Assembly: GCA_965116355.1 (NCBI GenBank)
Contig: OZ220679.1
Coordinates: 2,527,953 to 2,591,952, forward strand
Source of the DNA: UBA1127 sp965116355
Lineage (GTDB): Bacteria > Chloroflexota > Dehalococcoidia > Lucifugimonadales > UBA1127
Length of the DNA stretch: 64,000 nucleotides
Direction: 5' to 3'
Within the stretch, counting starts at the first letter, position 1, and each line of letters begins with the position of its first letter. Of this stretch, positions 55,504 to 64,000 are shown piece after piece. A program made the position numbers and the translations under genes. The notes beneath the pieces were generated by a model, which saw only the letters and a list, made by a program, of their open reading frames with translations, ran no database searches and was not told the origin of the DNA.

Positions 55504-55953
55504 ATGGCTTCAAGCTCTCATGGCGACCCAAATTCACCCGCCATCCATACGCACCTGACCCTCGTGCAGGGCGTTATCCAGCGGATGGCCGAGAATAGCC
55601 GCGCATGCAAGGTGTGGTGCGTCACCCTTGTCGCCGCTGTCCTCGTCCTAGTGGCGCGGACCGGCGAGCCCCAGCATGCGCTGCTCGCCCTGGTTCCGGT
55701 GGTGCTCTTTTGCGTGCTCGACGCCTACTACGTGGCCCTGGAACGGACATATCGAATAGCTTACAACGGCTTCGTGGAAGCGCTGCATGCCGGCGATCTG
55801 AACGCGGCCGATGTCTTCAAGATTGCTCCTCGGGGAATGGGAGTCGCCCTAGTCGGGCGCTGTATGGCCTCTGTGTCCATCTGGCTGTTCTACCCCCTGC
55901 TTGTCGTGACCATCGTCCTATCTTGGCTTTTTGTGATACCTTCGGACACCTAG
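55504..55953 (+). CDS. small membrane protein upstream of a TIR-like gene
   Basis: A 149-residue protein with an amphipathic N-terminus (HLTLVQGVIQRMAENSRACK), two hydrophobic segments close together (about 35-75) and one near 118-145. The motif IQRMAxNS before the first helix and LDAYYVALERTYR after the second recall a family of small membrane partners found beside TIR-like (DUF1863) genes. The ATG follows GGAG. The TIR-like gene starts 22 bp downstream. It is probably the membrane effector or anchor of the pair. Confidence 0.6.
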   Translation: MASSSHGDPNSPAIHTHLTLVQGVIQRMAENSRACKVWCVTLVAAVLVLVARTGEPQHALLALVPVVLFCVLDAYYVALERTYRIAYNGFVEALHAGDLNAADVFKIAPRGMGVALVGRCMASVSIWLFYPLLVVTIVLSWLFVIPSDT

Positions 55954-55975
55954 CCAGATTGGGAGATTGGTAGAC

Positions 55976-56551
55976 GTGGCCGAGGTTCCTAGACACAAAG
56001 TCTTCATCAGCTACTACCATGCCGACGATCAAGAGTACAAAGACCGCCTCGTGCAAGCGTTGGGCGCCAAGTTCATCGACATGTCTGTGAGCCCGGGGGA
56101 CATTCACGACCCCAACCTCCAATTGGACGAAATACGCCGGAGGATCCGCGACGACCACATCGCGGACGCGACCGTGACCATCGTTTTAATTGGGCCTTGC
56201 ACCTGGCAACGCAGGCATGTGGATTGGGAGATATCCGCCAGCCTCATCGACAGAAGAAACAACCCGCGGTGCGGCCTGCTAGGGCTCCTACTTCCAACGC
56301 ATCCTGATTACCGGAAAGCCGACGCGGACCGCAACCATCGCCTCATGCCTCAGAGACTGGCAAGCAACGTGGGTGGGAACAATCCCTTCGCAGTGGTCTA
56401 CCGATGGCCGCGGCAGCATGTCTCGCAGAGGGTGTTGCCTAGGATTCACCAGGCGTTCTTGCGGCGGAACGAGACGCCGCCGCCGGACGACAGCATTGAC
56501 TTGTTCAGGAACAACCGTCGGGGCGCCTGCGAAAGAGGCTGGCAGAATTAG
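55976..56551 (+). CDS. TIR-like (DUF1863/ThsB-type) protein
   Basis: A 191-residue protein. The N-terminal half is the TIR-like MTH538/DUF1863 fold: KVFISYYHADDQEYKDRLV, FIDMSV, IRRRIRDDHIADATVTIVLI and WQRRHVDWEISASL match the family order. Such proteins act in Thoeris-type anti-phage signalling as ThsB, making cyclic ADP-ribose-like messengers, or as sensors; catalytic residues are not certain. A TTG 9 bp upstream is an alternative start, but its SD spacing is poor. There is no ThsA gene next to it, so it is not classical Thoeris. Confidence 0.75.
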   Translation: MAEVPRHKVFISYYHADDQEYKDRLVQALGAKFIDMSVSPGDIHDPNLQLDEIRRRIRDDHIADATVTIVLIGPCTWQRRHVDWEISASLIDRRNNPRCGLLGLLLPTHPDYRKADADRNHRLMPQRLASNVGGNNPFAVVYRWPRQHVSQRVLPRIHQAFLRRNETPPPDDSIDLFRNNRRGACERGWQN

Positions 56552-56842
56552 GGGATCACATGGTGACCGCCCTAGCCATATTGCGTTTTGTCTCACGTAA
56601 AGCTTCCCGCGGTGAAACGGATCTGAACTCGCCCAAGAAGGAGTGTGCTGTAGCGTGGTGCGAATTGCATTCCTTCATAGGACCCGGGGTAAGGCTGCAA
56701 TGTCTGGGGCTGGTAGGGGTGCTGGCATTAGCATGACAGTTCGGGACACCGCAGTCCACAATATCCCCGCCCTCTTTGCGCCTGCGGCGCTCCTCCCTTA
56801 TGGGCACAGATGACCTGATGGAGCGACGTGGGGCTGTTTCTC
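56552..56842. other. intergenic region between the TIR cassette and mcrC
   Basis: The two units converge here. There is no clear terminator hairpin or gene; short frames have no SD or recognisable content. Confidence 0.4.
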
Positions 56843-58084
56843 TTACTCTTGACAGGCAAGCGCCCGTACCCGTCCTGTGAGGGAAGACACCCTGCACAGA
56901 ATGTCTGCAATCGTTCCATCCAAGCTTAGGGAGGTCACTTCCAACCGCTTGCTGCTGCTGTGACGCACCATATACACCCCAGGGTGAGCTATGTTTGCGT
57001 CACTCTGCGCATAGATCAGTAGCCCGCCGGGCAAATTACTGGCAGTGGCATAAGCCAGCAGTTGATACAGGTCGGCCTCGCGAGCATAGTCCCTTGACAG
57101 GTCCTTGTACTTCGCATCTCCAACGAACACTACTTGTCCGCCTCGCTTCCATACCAGGTCAGGCCTGAGGTGCAAGTCGCCACCGATATCCAAGGAGGGG
57201 ATCGACTGCTCTCCAAATGACGACTTGGATAGTCTCAACTCCTCACGTAGGGCCCTGGCCAGGAACGCCTGAAAGACGGCATTCATGTCGAAGAGGAACC
57301 CTATGGCGCGGATGTCGCCGCGACTGGACTGAAAGGCGCTGTGCCGGAGAATCAAGCGGGCAAGTGCGACTACTTCCTGGTAGTGTTCGTTGAGCCGGTC
57401 GAAGTTGGCCTCCGGCACCTTAGCTGGGTGGTACTCGGCGGCTACGACATTTGCCAGAGTGCCAGAGATCCAGCCAAGTCCGCGTCGTGCTGCAGCCGAA
57501 CCGATTCGCATGGAAGCAAGCCGTCCTCCGGCTGCCTTGATCAGCCGGTTCTCAAGGATGTCCTCGGTAAACTCGTCATAGCGGACCTCGACCGGTAGTG
57601 TCCTGCCGTAGTGCCGCCGCAGCTGGTCCTCGAACCGAACCCGTCCCCGGACCCCGAACAGCGCATCCTCCTCGGTGCGATACCCATGGAGCAAGCCTCG
57701 CGAGAAGGAGCGCTGTGCCGCCGCCGTCAAAGCAAGTGCCAAGAGGTCTGGGAGGGCCTCGTCCTCCTCGAATGTGAAGTGTAGATCGTGCCGAATGGCT
57801 TCGGCACCCAGTGCATAGAGGGCTAAGGACAGCACCTGCCGCATCGGAAGCTTGGGGCGAATCACGACCGAGAGACCTTCTACTTCGATGGCGCCAACCG
57901 TCGACTGTGGCGTCAGTACGTATGCTCGCTCTCCGCCCTGGGCGGGCTCGACGCGGAGGTCCTTGACGACTTCCTTGAGGCCATCTCTCTGTGCGGTGGT
58001 CAGCCTGATCGGGGAGCTATCACTGTATTCCTTCAGGTCCAAGCTCAGCGGTGGAGCTATCGATATCGTCGGTTGATTCATCAT
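56843..58084 (-). CDS. mcrC: 5-methylcytosine restriction system endonuclease subunit McrC
   Basis: Nuclease subunit of McrBC, 413 residues. The N-terminal beta-rich part (GAIEVEGLSVVIRPK) is the McrB-binding region, and the C-terminal PD-(D/E)xK site is LRPDL (308-309) and VGDAKYK (Asp323, Lys325). It cuts DNA translocated by the McrB motor. The gene overlaps mcrB by about 65 bp, an unusually long overlap; a later start would remove conserved text, so the overlap is likely real. Confidence 0.9.
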   Translation of the reverse strand: MMNQPTISIAPPLSLDLKEYSDSSPIRLTTAQRDGLKEVVKDLRVEPAQGGERAYVLTPQSTVGAIEVEGLSVVIRPKLPMRQVLSLALYALGAEAIRHDLHFTFEEDEALPDLLALALTAAAQRSFSRGLLHGYRTEEDALFGVRGRVRFEDQLRRHYGRTLPVEVRYDEFTEDILENRLIKAAGGRLASMRIGSAAARRGLGWISGTLANVVAAEYHPAKVPEANFDRLNEHYQEVVALARLILRHSAFQSSRGDIRAIGFLFDMNAVFQAFLARALREELRLSKSSFGEQSIPSLDIGGDLHLRPDLVWKRGGQVVFVGDAKYKDLSRDYAREADLYQLLAYATASNLPGGLLIYAQSDANIAHPGVYMVRHSSSKRLEVTSLSLDGTIADILCRVSSLTGRVRALACQE

Positions 58085-60452
58085 TCGCCATGCCTGCTGT
58101 GGTGTTCGAGTTATCGAGGAATCGGTCGGGCATGAGTTTGCTCAACTGAAAGCCGTTCAGCGGATCCCGGTCGCCGAAGAATCGCTCTTCAATGTATGGC
58201 AAAACACTGTGTTCCCAGATGCGCCTGACGGCCTCGACATCCAAATCGTTTCTCATGAAGTAGCTGGGCCCAATCGCCGCATGGCGGTCGTCGGCCATCT
58301 TGGCGTTGACAGTTCGTACAAGGTCCGCTACCCAAGCCATGTCGGGTTGACTCTTGCGAAGCCACGTGCCGAGCACGCTTTTGATTGGCTCCTCGTCGGG
58401 GTGAAAGTCCTTGAAGTAGAAACGCCGGCGAAGGGCGAGGTCCACCAGCGCGATAGAGCGGTCGGCCGTGTTCATGGTGCCGATGATGTAGAGGTTTTGT
58501 GGCAGGGAGAACTCGCGCTCAGAGTATTGCAGGTGGATGCCGCTGTCCCGGTACTCCAGCAGAAAGTAGAGCTCGCCAAAGACCTTGCCGAGGTTGCCAC
58601 GATTGATCTCGTCAATGATGAGCACGTAGGTCTCATTGTCGTGTTCGCTGGCCATCTCAGCAATCTTGAGCAGCGGGCCGTCACGGAGCTCAAAGCCCTG
58701 ACCGTCCGCCTTGGGACGGAATCCTTGCACAAAGTCCTCATAGGCGTACGACGGGTGGAACTGGACCAGCGTCACATGGTCCGAGGCACCACCAGTGAGA
58801 TGACTCGCCAATACCCTTGCTACGAAGGTCTTGCCTGTGCCAGGCGGACCCTGGAAGATGACCTGCTTCTTTTCCCCAAGCAACTGCGTGATGTTCTTGA
58901 GAAAGCCCGGCGGGAGGCAAAGCTGGTCCGCAAGTTGTTCCAGTGATTTGCCTCCATGCTCTTCATCTTCAGTCTCAACGTCCTCCCCCTCTTCTTCCTC
59001 CTCGGGTGCCCCTTCGTTGACTACCATCCAGACTAGCGACTGGGCCTCTAGATGGTGCTCGATTTCCAGACCGCGGCTTTCAGCTTCCTGCATGAAGCGG
59101 TCAAGGAAGCCAAGGGCATGCTGATATTGAACAATCTCACTGTCGTCCGAAGACGGGAACGGGTAGTTCGTCTGGTCATACGCTTCGTAGAAGAGGGTCA
59201 TCAGATACGGAGGATACTCGTCCCGGTCGAGTCCCATGAGCAGGACGGAAATGAGCCTTGCCCGGCTTCCGGCGCCAGTAATGCCCGTTCCCTGAACGCC
59301 GTTGACGTCCTCCTTTGGCAATAGGGCGTTGAAGCCCTCGAAGCGCGTGTCTAGTGATGAGTTGCCGTCTTGCCACAATGTGCGGAGGGCCTTCAACGCG
59401 CGATCTTGGGAGTTGTCCATCCACCTGTTGAACCTTGACCGCGTGATTCGGAAAACGAGGTTGCCGGTGAGGCCGCGTTTGACAAGCTCGCGCCAGTTTT
59501 CGGCTCCCGCAAGCACAGCCTCTCTGGCGGCTGAGAGCCTCTCCCCGATGAGGCGCTTATAGTCATTCTCCTGCTCGCCCATGAGCCCGCTGTCCGCCCA
59601 TTCCTTTGCCTTTGTGACAAAGACATCCCAAGGATTCGGTGGTTGCGGAGCCCACTGGAGTTTGATTGCATCGTGGTAGAACAGCCAATGCTGGTCGCCA
59701 TATTGCTCTTCAAGATGCGGCCGAATCTGTTGCAGCTTACGGTCGACGTCCTGGGTTCGGTCGTCAACGAAGTGGGCAAACGTCTCTGCGATTCTGCTCT
59801 TGTGCTCACTGGAGATAATTGCCTCGAATGTGTCGGGAAAGAGCAAATGGAGTAGTGCGAGCCTCTGCTGCGTGGGCGTGTTCGTGCGGTTCATTAGCAA
59901 GGCGCTGGTCAATGGAACGCCCATTAGGAGTTGTTTGAATTCCCAGGGATCGGCAAGAAGGCGTCCCTGCTCGCTGCTCCCGAGAGTCTTCCAATGCTCG
60001 ACGAACTCCAGAATGAAGCCAATGTAGTACGGTCTGAATTCGCCAAAGGCCGCCCCGGTGCCCAGGATGCCTCCTGCCAGTCCATCAACGCTCTCTTTCG
60101 GTATCTGGAAGGGGGAGGGCGACAATCCTAGGACTTCATTGACCCGCGCAGCCTTGGTTTCGCGTCTGATGCTGTCGGTAATGAGAAAGTGGACATATAA
60201 GGCTTCAGCCATGAGTTGATAGGCTGCGGCTGAGCAGCCCTGGAGCTGCACTCGCAATTTGTCTCTGAAGTCAGTGCCCTTGACGTCGGGTTGCTCCAGA
60301 AAGTGAAGCCGAAGTTCATTCAGGTTCTCTGTCGTCCAAATCGTTTGGTCTGCACTGAAGATCGAACCATCGGAACGAAGGGCGGACTCCACCCATCTCT
60401 GCGCTGAAGCATAGACCGCCTCGAATCTGTCTCCCTTTAGTCTGCTTCCCAT
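58020..60452 (-). CDS. mcrB: 5-methylcytosine restriction system GTPase subunit McrB
   Basis: AAA+ motor subunit of McrBC, 810 residues. Walker A is GPPGTGKT (535-542), Walker B IIDEIN (611-616) and the McrB-type sensor TMNTADRS (659-666), followed by ALRRRF. The first 480 residues are a large helical module that should recognise modified DNA or another invader feature and differs from the short E. coli N-domain; an acidic linker (about 484-500) joins the two. The ATG follows GGGAGGAGC. It restricts modified phage or plasmid DNA together with McrC. Confidence 0.92.
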   Translation of the reverse strand: MGSRLKGDRFEAVYASAQRWVESALRSDGSIFSADQTIWTTENLNELRLHFLEQPDVKGTDFRDKLRVQLQGCSAAAYQLMAEALYVHFLITDSIRRETKAARVNEVLGLSPSPFQIPKESVDGLAGGILGTGAAFGEFRPYYIGFILEFVEHWKTLGSSEQGRLLADPWEFKQLLMGVPLTSALLMNRTNTPTQQRLALLHLLFPDTFEAIISSEHKSRIAETFAHFVDDRTQDVDRKLQQIRPHLEEQYGDQHWLFYHDAIKLQWAPQPPNPWDVFVTKAKEWADSGLMGEQENDYKRLIGERLSAAREAVLAGAENWRELVKRGLTGNLVFRITRSRFNRWMDNSQDRALKALRTLWQDGNSSLDTRFEGFNALLPKEDVNGVQGTGITGAGSRARLISVLLMGLDRDEYPPYLMTLFYEAYDQTNYPFPSSDDSEIVQYQHALGFLDRFMQEAESRGLEIEHHLEAQSLVWMVVNEGAPEEEEEGEDVETEDEEHGGKSLEQLADQLCLPPGFLKNITQLLGEKKQVIFQGPPGTGKTFVARVLASHLTGGASDHVTLVQFHPSYAYEDFVQGFRPKADGQGFELRDGPLLKIAEMASEHDNETYVLIIDEINRGNLGKVFGELYFLLEYRDSGIHLQYSEREFSLPQNLYIIGTMNTADRSIALVDLALRRRFYFKDFHPDEEPIKSVLGTWLRKSQPDMAWVADLVRTVNAKMADDRHAAIGPSYFMRNDLDVEAVRRIWEHSVLPYIEERFFGDRDPLNGFQLSKLMPDRFLDNSNTTAGMANDESTDDIDSSTAELGPEGIQ

Positions 60453-60769
60453 GCAAGCTCCTCCCGCCGTCACAGTAAGGCGGGCGCTGCGGCCGGTCAA
60501 CCAATGGAATTGGCAGCGCCCATTGTGGGGCGGAGCCTTTGGGCTTGGCAGTCTTTAGAAATCTAGTGAGACTAGGCGACAGAGCCCCTCGAAAGCCCTG
60601 GCAGCAAACAACCGACAGTGGGACACACACAGTCTGTGAGCCGGCAGTCGCCGAGATCGGCAGGTGAGGCGACGTGAGGCATCAGCGTGAAAGTAGTTGG
60701 GGAGTTGTCGATGGGGGCTCCTAGACGCACTCCCGCCCAAGTCACCGAAGGAGGGCGGTCGAATGCTGT

Positions 60770-60935
60770 CGTACCCGTGTACAGGAGAATGAAGTGATGT
60801 CGGGAGCGGAGGAGTAGGTCCCTGTCGTATCTGGCGCAGCTATGCGCCAGGGGTCTCATTGAGGGGCTAATCGCGGCAGGGCGCGGGACCGTCTGGTTGC
60901 CGCTTTCTGCAAAACTGCAGCTACGACTTGCAGGC
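60770..60935 (+). repeat. long imperfect direct repeat, copy A
   Basis: About 165 bp that match copy B at 61523-61684. Shared blocks are ACCCGTGTACAGGAGA, CCCTGTCGTA, CTGGCGCAGCTATGCGCCAG and GCAAAAC-GCAGCTAC-ACTTGCA. A third, weaker start (GACGTGTATAGGAAAAGGAAG) lies at 61153. Confidence 0.75.
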
Positions 60936-61522
60936 CGGATTTGCGGGTTGGAGCGAGCGAGGTCCCTAGCTGAGCGTACGCAGCGGCCGGAGACGACGTG
61001 ATGAGGACAAGCCAAACGCGGGGCGCCCTAGTGACACGTCAAGGGCAGAGGTCGTAGAGGGTGTCCACCCTCCCGGCGGCGTTCGAGACAGGCCCGTCGA
61101 CAGGCCCGCCCCATGCTGAGCTACTCGAGGGACACTTTGCGGCGTTCCAGTGACGTGTATAGGAAAAGGAAGTCGTCGCAAGCGAGGACCCAGGGGCCGT
61201 TTACGCCGAAGTGGCGCGGCAACGCTGCCGCGCCGACGGGTCGGAAGCTAACACTTTGAGGTTAGGTCCCGTTCTGGCGCGATAGCTACGGAGGTCGCAG
61301 TGGGATGGCGCGGGGGAGTGGACAGTGCCCTAGCTGAAAAGAACAGTTTTGGACAGGTGTCTGCAGGGCCGGTCGAACGCTGAGATCAGGCTGCACAAGG
61401 GCCCAATCGCGGCAGGTTGACGGGGTGGGCGGGAGGATCATTGAGCCGCCATGCGACTTTGACGGGGGCTCACGGAGGCACCCCCACCCGGTGGTGACGA
61501 AGACCTCCGGCCGCATGGTGTA

Positions 61523-61684
61523 CTACCCGTGTACAGGAGATCGAGTTAAGTCGGGAGAGGGGACGGTCGTCCCTGTCGTAGCTGGCGCAGCTATGCGCCA
61601 GGGTGCGGTACGGACGGGGAATCGCACGGGTTCGGGACACCGCCGGTTGCCGGTTTTTGCAAAACGCAGCTACAACTTGCACGG
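61523..61684 (+). repeat. long imperfect direct repeat, copy B
   Basis: Second copy of the repeat, about 750 bp after copy A, with the same hairpin CTGGCGCAGCTATGCGCCAG and the same GCAAAAC-CAGCTAC block. The middle of the two copies has diverged. Confidence 0.75.
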
Positions 61685-63488
61685 CGTTTTGGGCCGAAAC
61701 GGGCGCAGGGTGCCGAGACTAGAAGCACTGGAGGCGGTCAGGGCGGCCTACGGCCCTGCGTGGCCGTAGGTTGGCGAGCGTCAGCGCGGATGCTGTCACA
61801 TGATTGCAAACACTTCGCGCCGGAGGGCTCCCCAAGGGCTCCGTGGCGGCGGGACCATGACTGTGTTGTCAGGCCTTTCCAGGTGTTCCCCGCCGTAGAA
61901 CCCTGCGAGGAGGTCCCTGCCTCTGGCGGTACCCGAGGGGTCGAGCCACAGCTCCTCGCGGACGGCGCTGGTGGGACGAGCGTAGGGCCTGCTGCACGAG
62001 ACAATCTAGGGGTCGAGTCATTGCTCCCCCGAAGGCCGGGTCCGTGAACGGGAAGATCTAAGGCATCGCCGCAGCAAGGTACGATAGAGAGCAGGCGCCG
62101 GGGAGCTTGCCCAGCGGTGAAGTCCATGACGACAGAAGCGCCAACCCGGTGCTCCCGCATACGGCTGGGCCGCGCGGCGTCGGATGCAGCATGCTCGGCA
62201 TGCCGCACTTCCCCAAGCCCCTCGCTCGTGCCGTTCTCCTTCCGCAGTTTGACGTCGCCTTCGCGCTGCGGTTGGACCTCATAGGGATCGTCCGCGCACC
62301 CCCGTCCACGGGCTGGCAAGCCCCGGCGCTGTCCCCCACAATCGAAGTCGCAGTTGCTTTCCAGCGTTTCCACCCGCGAAACCTGGGGGTCTGGTCCCTG
62401 ACCCGGCGGCGCAGACGGGATTGAGCTCGGCTCTCCCCGCGAACGCCAAAGTGGGACGGCTGGCTGACCGGAGTGACAAGCCCTTCGGCAGCCTAGCGCG
62501 GCGAGGCTGACCGGCGCCGTGAATCCGGTCCGACGGTGGCATAGGGCGAGGTTTTCTCCTACAACTGGCGCTGAGTCGGTGCGGCATGGAGCGCTCGTGT
62601 ATCGCGAAGCGGCTATTCCCTGCTTTGGACGTCAGACGGCCTGCAGACGCGTAACAGTCTAGCTCCAGCACAATTGCCCATTCCTCAGCCGTTTGGGCCC
62701 TTACGCGCCTTTTGCTGAAGAGTCGCCCGTGCATATCTTCCGTTATGGCCCACGCCGCGGCGCGACTGCGCCTCTCCTTACATTGGATGGTTCCACTCCC
62801 GAACGCGGTTGCAGCAGACGCTGGGAGCTCTGTGCCGTTCTGTCCTTCCTCTCCCAACCCTGCCCTGTCAAGGCGCACGGTCTGACGCTGCCTTCGGCTC
62901 TTGGGGCGGGGGTTCAAAATCGCCGGGGCAAGTATCGGTTAGGCATGGCGTGTATGGAAAGCACCCGGGAGCAATTGCTCCGAGTCTTCACCTGCAGGCT
63001 GTGACGGAACTGATGCGACAAGACAGATGGTGCTCAAGCAAGGAAGTTAGAGACAGCCTGGTCCCAGAAACTCAACAGTTCAATTAATTGCCGACTGCTC
63101 TATATTCACTTAGTCGTCCCGTTGACTTACGACATGTGACCACATACGCTCTGCTTGTATTGAATTAAAGGATCACAAGTACGTGGATACGACTGTGGAA
63201 AGCAGATGGATGACTCTTTCAGAGGTCCCGAGTATCTCAGCGATGTAGGAACATGCTCTATCGACTTGCCCAAAGTGGTGAGCTTCCGGCCTCCAAAGTG
63301 GGAAGCGGATGGCGATTCAGACGGGGGCGGCTTGACCACTGGATGGATAACATAGCAGTAGACGCCGAGGCTCTTGGTAGCCGCAAAGCTGGACGAGAGT
63401 GAAGGAAAAGCAATCGAAAGATGCACGTCACGGGGCTAGGCTAGTCTATGGAGACGCTACCAGCCCATTTCAAGTCCGAGCAGTTGCT

Positions 63489-64000
63489 ATGAGTAAAGGG
63501 TTGCCAGATGCCGATTGGATAGAGTCTCTACGCTGCATCGTCGAGGACTGGTTCGCGCAAAACGAACGTGACTTCCCTTGGCGCCAGACTTCTAACTCCT
63601 TTCACGTCTTGATTGCCGAGGTTCTCCTACGTCGCACGCAGGCACAGAGAGTAGTTGAACCGTATCTACACCTCATAGAGCAATACCCTGATGTGCAAGA
63701 TATGGCAGTGGCAGACGCCATTCAGCTACGTGATTGGTTTAGGCCGCTGGGCCTCGTCAACCGGGCACTCCATCTAGTTGAAGCAGCGAACATTATCCTA
63801 GAGCGGTACAGCGGCGAGATCCCGGACGATCTGAGTGAGATCGAGAGGCTCCCCGGCTTGGGTCGATACAGTGCTTGCGCGGTGCTCTGTCTTGTACACG
63901 GAGGGTCTGTACCGATGATCGACGAGAGCAGCGGTCGTCTCCTCCGCAGGTTGATGGGGCTCAATAGTGCCGGACCAGCCTACTCGGACAAGGACCTCTT
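63489..64000 (+). CDS. HhH-GPD superfamily DNA glycosylase (MutY/Mig-like), partial
   Basis: The N-terminal 170 residues of a base-excision repair glycosylase, running off the right edge. The text DFPWRQT, AEVLLRRTQ with Glu44, the helix-hairpin-helix LPGLGRYSA (121-129) and catalytic-position Asp145 in MIDESSGR fit the MutY/endonuclease III family. Tyr127 after GLGR is as in T/G-mismatch (Mig-type) enzymes that often accompany 5-methylcytosine methyltransferases. The Fe-S cluster region is beyond the window. An island location beside McrBC supports a link to DNA modification. Confidence 0.85.
   Translation, partial: MSKGLPDADWIESLRCIVEDWFAQNERDFPWRQTSNSFHVLIAEVLLRRTQAQRVVEPYLHLIEQYPDVQDMAVADAIQLRDWFRPLGLVNRALHLVEAANIILERYSGEIPDDLSEIERLPGLGRYSACAVLCLVHGGSVPMIDESSGRLLRRLMGLNSAGPAYSDKDL

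Larger units (their letters stand above)
60453..63488. other. 3 kb tract without convincing genes, rich in hairpins and repeats
   Basis: No frame here has an SD, recognisable domain or plausible composition. The first part is GC-rich with several perfect hairpins (TGGCGC-GCGCCA arms near 60.83 and 61.58 kb, GGCGCGGCA-TGCCGCGCC at 61213-61234, CCTACGGCC-GGCCGTAGG at 61747-61770). From about 62.9 kb composition becomes AT-richer towards the glycosylase gene. It may hold a structured RNA, decayed mobile DNA or both. Confidence 0.55.

Noticed and set aside
55976..56551. Classical Thoeris system
   Set aside because: The TIR-like gene fits ThsB, but no ThsA (SIR2/SLOG or similar) gene is adjacent.
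62279..62917. 212-codon minus-strand frame, considered as a gene or as part of a group II intron
   Set aside because: No protein motif, no reverse transcriptase nearby, and no clear intron domain V; kept only as a hint in the tract description.
63127..63426. Minus-strand 99-codon frame before the glycosylase
   Set aside because: No SD or domain, and its codon use is unlike the surrounding genes.

Overview
The window is a 64 kb piece of a GC-rich bacterial chromosome. Informational and metabolic genes are packed in short operons on both strands. Start codons are often GTG or TTG behind strong Shine-Dalgarno (SD) sequences, promoters are of the sigma-70 type, and short palindromic (REP-like) repeats fill many gaps. 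Gene content (lut lactate oxidation genes, oadGB, a K+-type membrane pyrophosphatase, Rieske oxygenase, FAH, cupin and VOC enzymes, DapA-type aldolase, collagen-like lipoproteins) best suits a marine or soil Chloroflexota of the Dehalococcoidia/SAR202 kind. That placement is inference; no rRNA or universal marker tree was available.

Region 1-3.3 kb (minus strand) is a methionine-salvage operon: promoter, SAM-I riboswitch, terminator, mtnA, mtnP, rhodanese, then an Ala/Pro-rich protein cut by the window edge. Region 3.7-13.5 kb (plus strand) carries an SDR dehydrogenase, small membrane proteins, a PdxA-family dehydrogenase, proC-yggT, a tandem pair of related four-helix membrane proteins, DegV, fabF and recJ. 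Region 13.5-19.6 kb is a catabolic-looking cluster in which several genes have their own promoter: acetyl-CoA synthetase, an unusual DapA-MfnB-TusA-like triple fusion, a RidA-family protein and a Rieske oxygenase. Region 19.7-25.9 kb has a collagen-like membrane protein, a TIM-barrel-like protein overlapping a site-2 protease, tyrA, gmk and glycerate kinase.

Region 25.9-30.4 kb has the lactate-oxidation operon lutABC divergent from oadGB. Region 30.5-35.1 kb has a CARDB-repeat lipoprotein with a zinc-protease motif and a K+-dependent membrane pyrophosphatase. Region 35.2-42.5 kb holds cupins, a VOC protein, a GNAT acetyltransferase, an FAH-family enzyme, an M1 aminopeptidase and a phosphoesterase. 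Region 42.6-50.3 kb is housekeeping: thiL-tsaE-tsaB, ndk, rsfS, a collagen-like lipoprotein, a CorC-type CBS protein and glmU.

From about 50.4 kb the character changes. A tRNA-Ser(CGA) is followed immediately by a large serine recombinase and then by less GC-rich DNA without REP elements. This DNA carries a PIN-domain protein, a three-gene cassette (helical protein, small membrane protein, TIR-like protein), McrBC, a 3 kb hairpin- and repeat-rich tract without convincing genes, and the start of an HhH-GPD DNA glycosylase. I read this as an integrated defence island. The most unusual items are the DapA-MfnB-TusA-like fusion, the TIR cassette, and a REP element inserted in frame in lutC.
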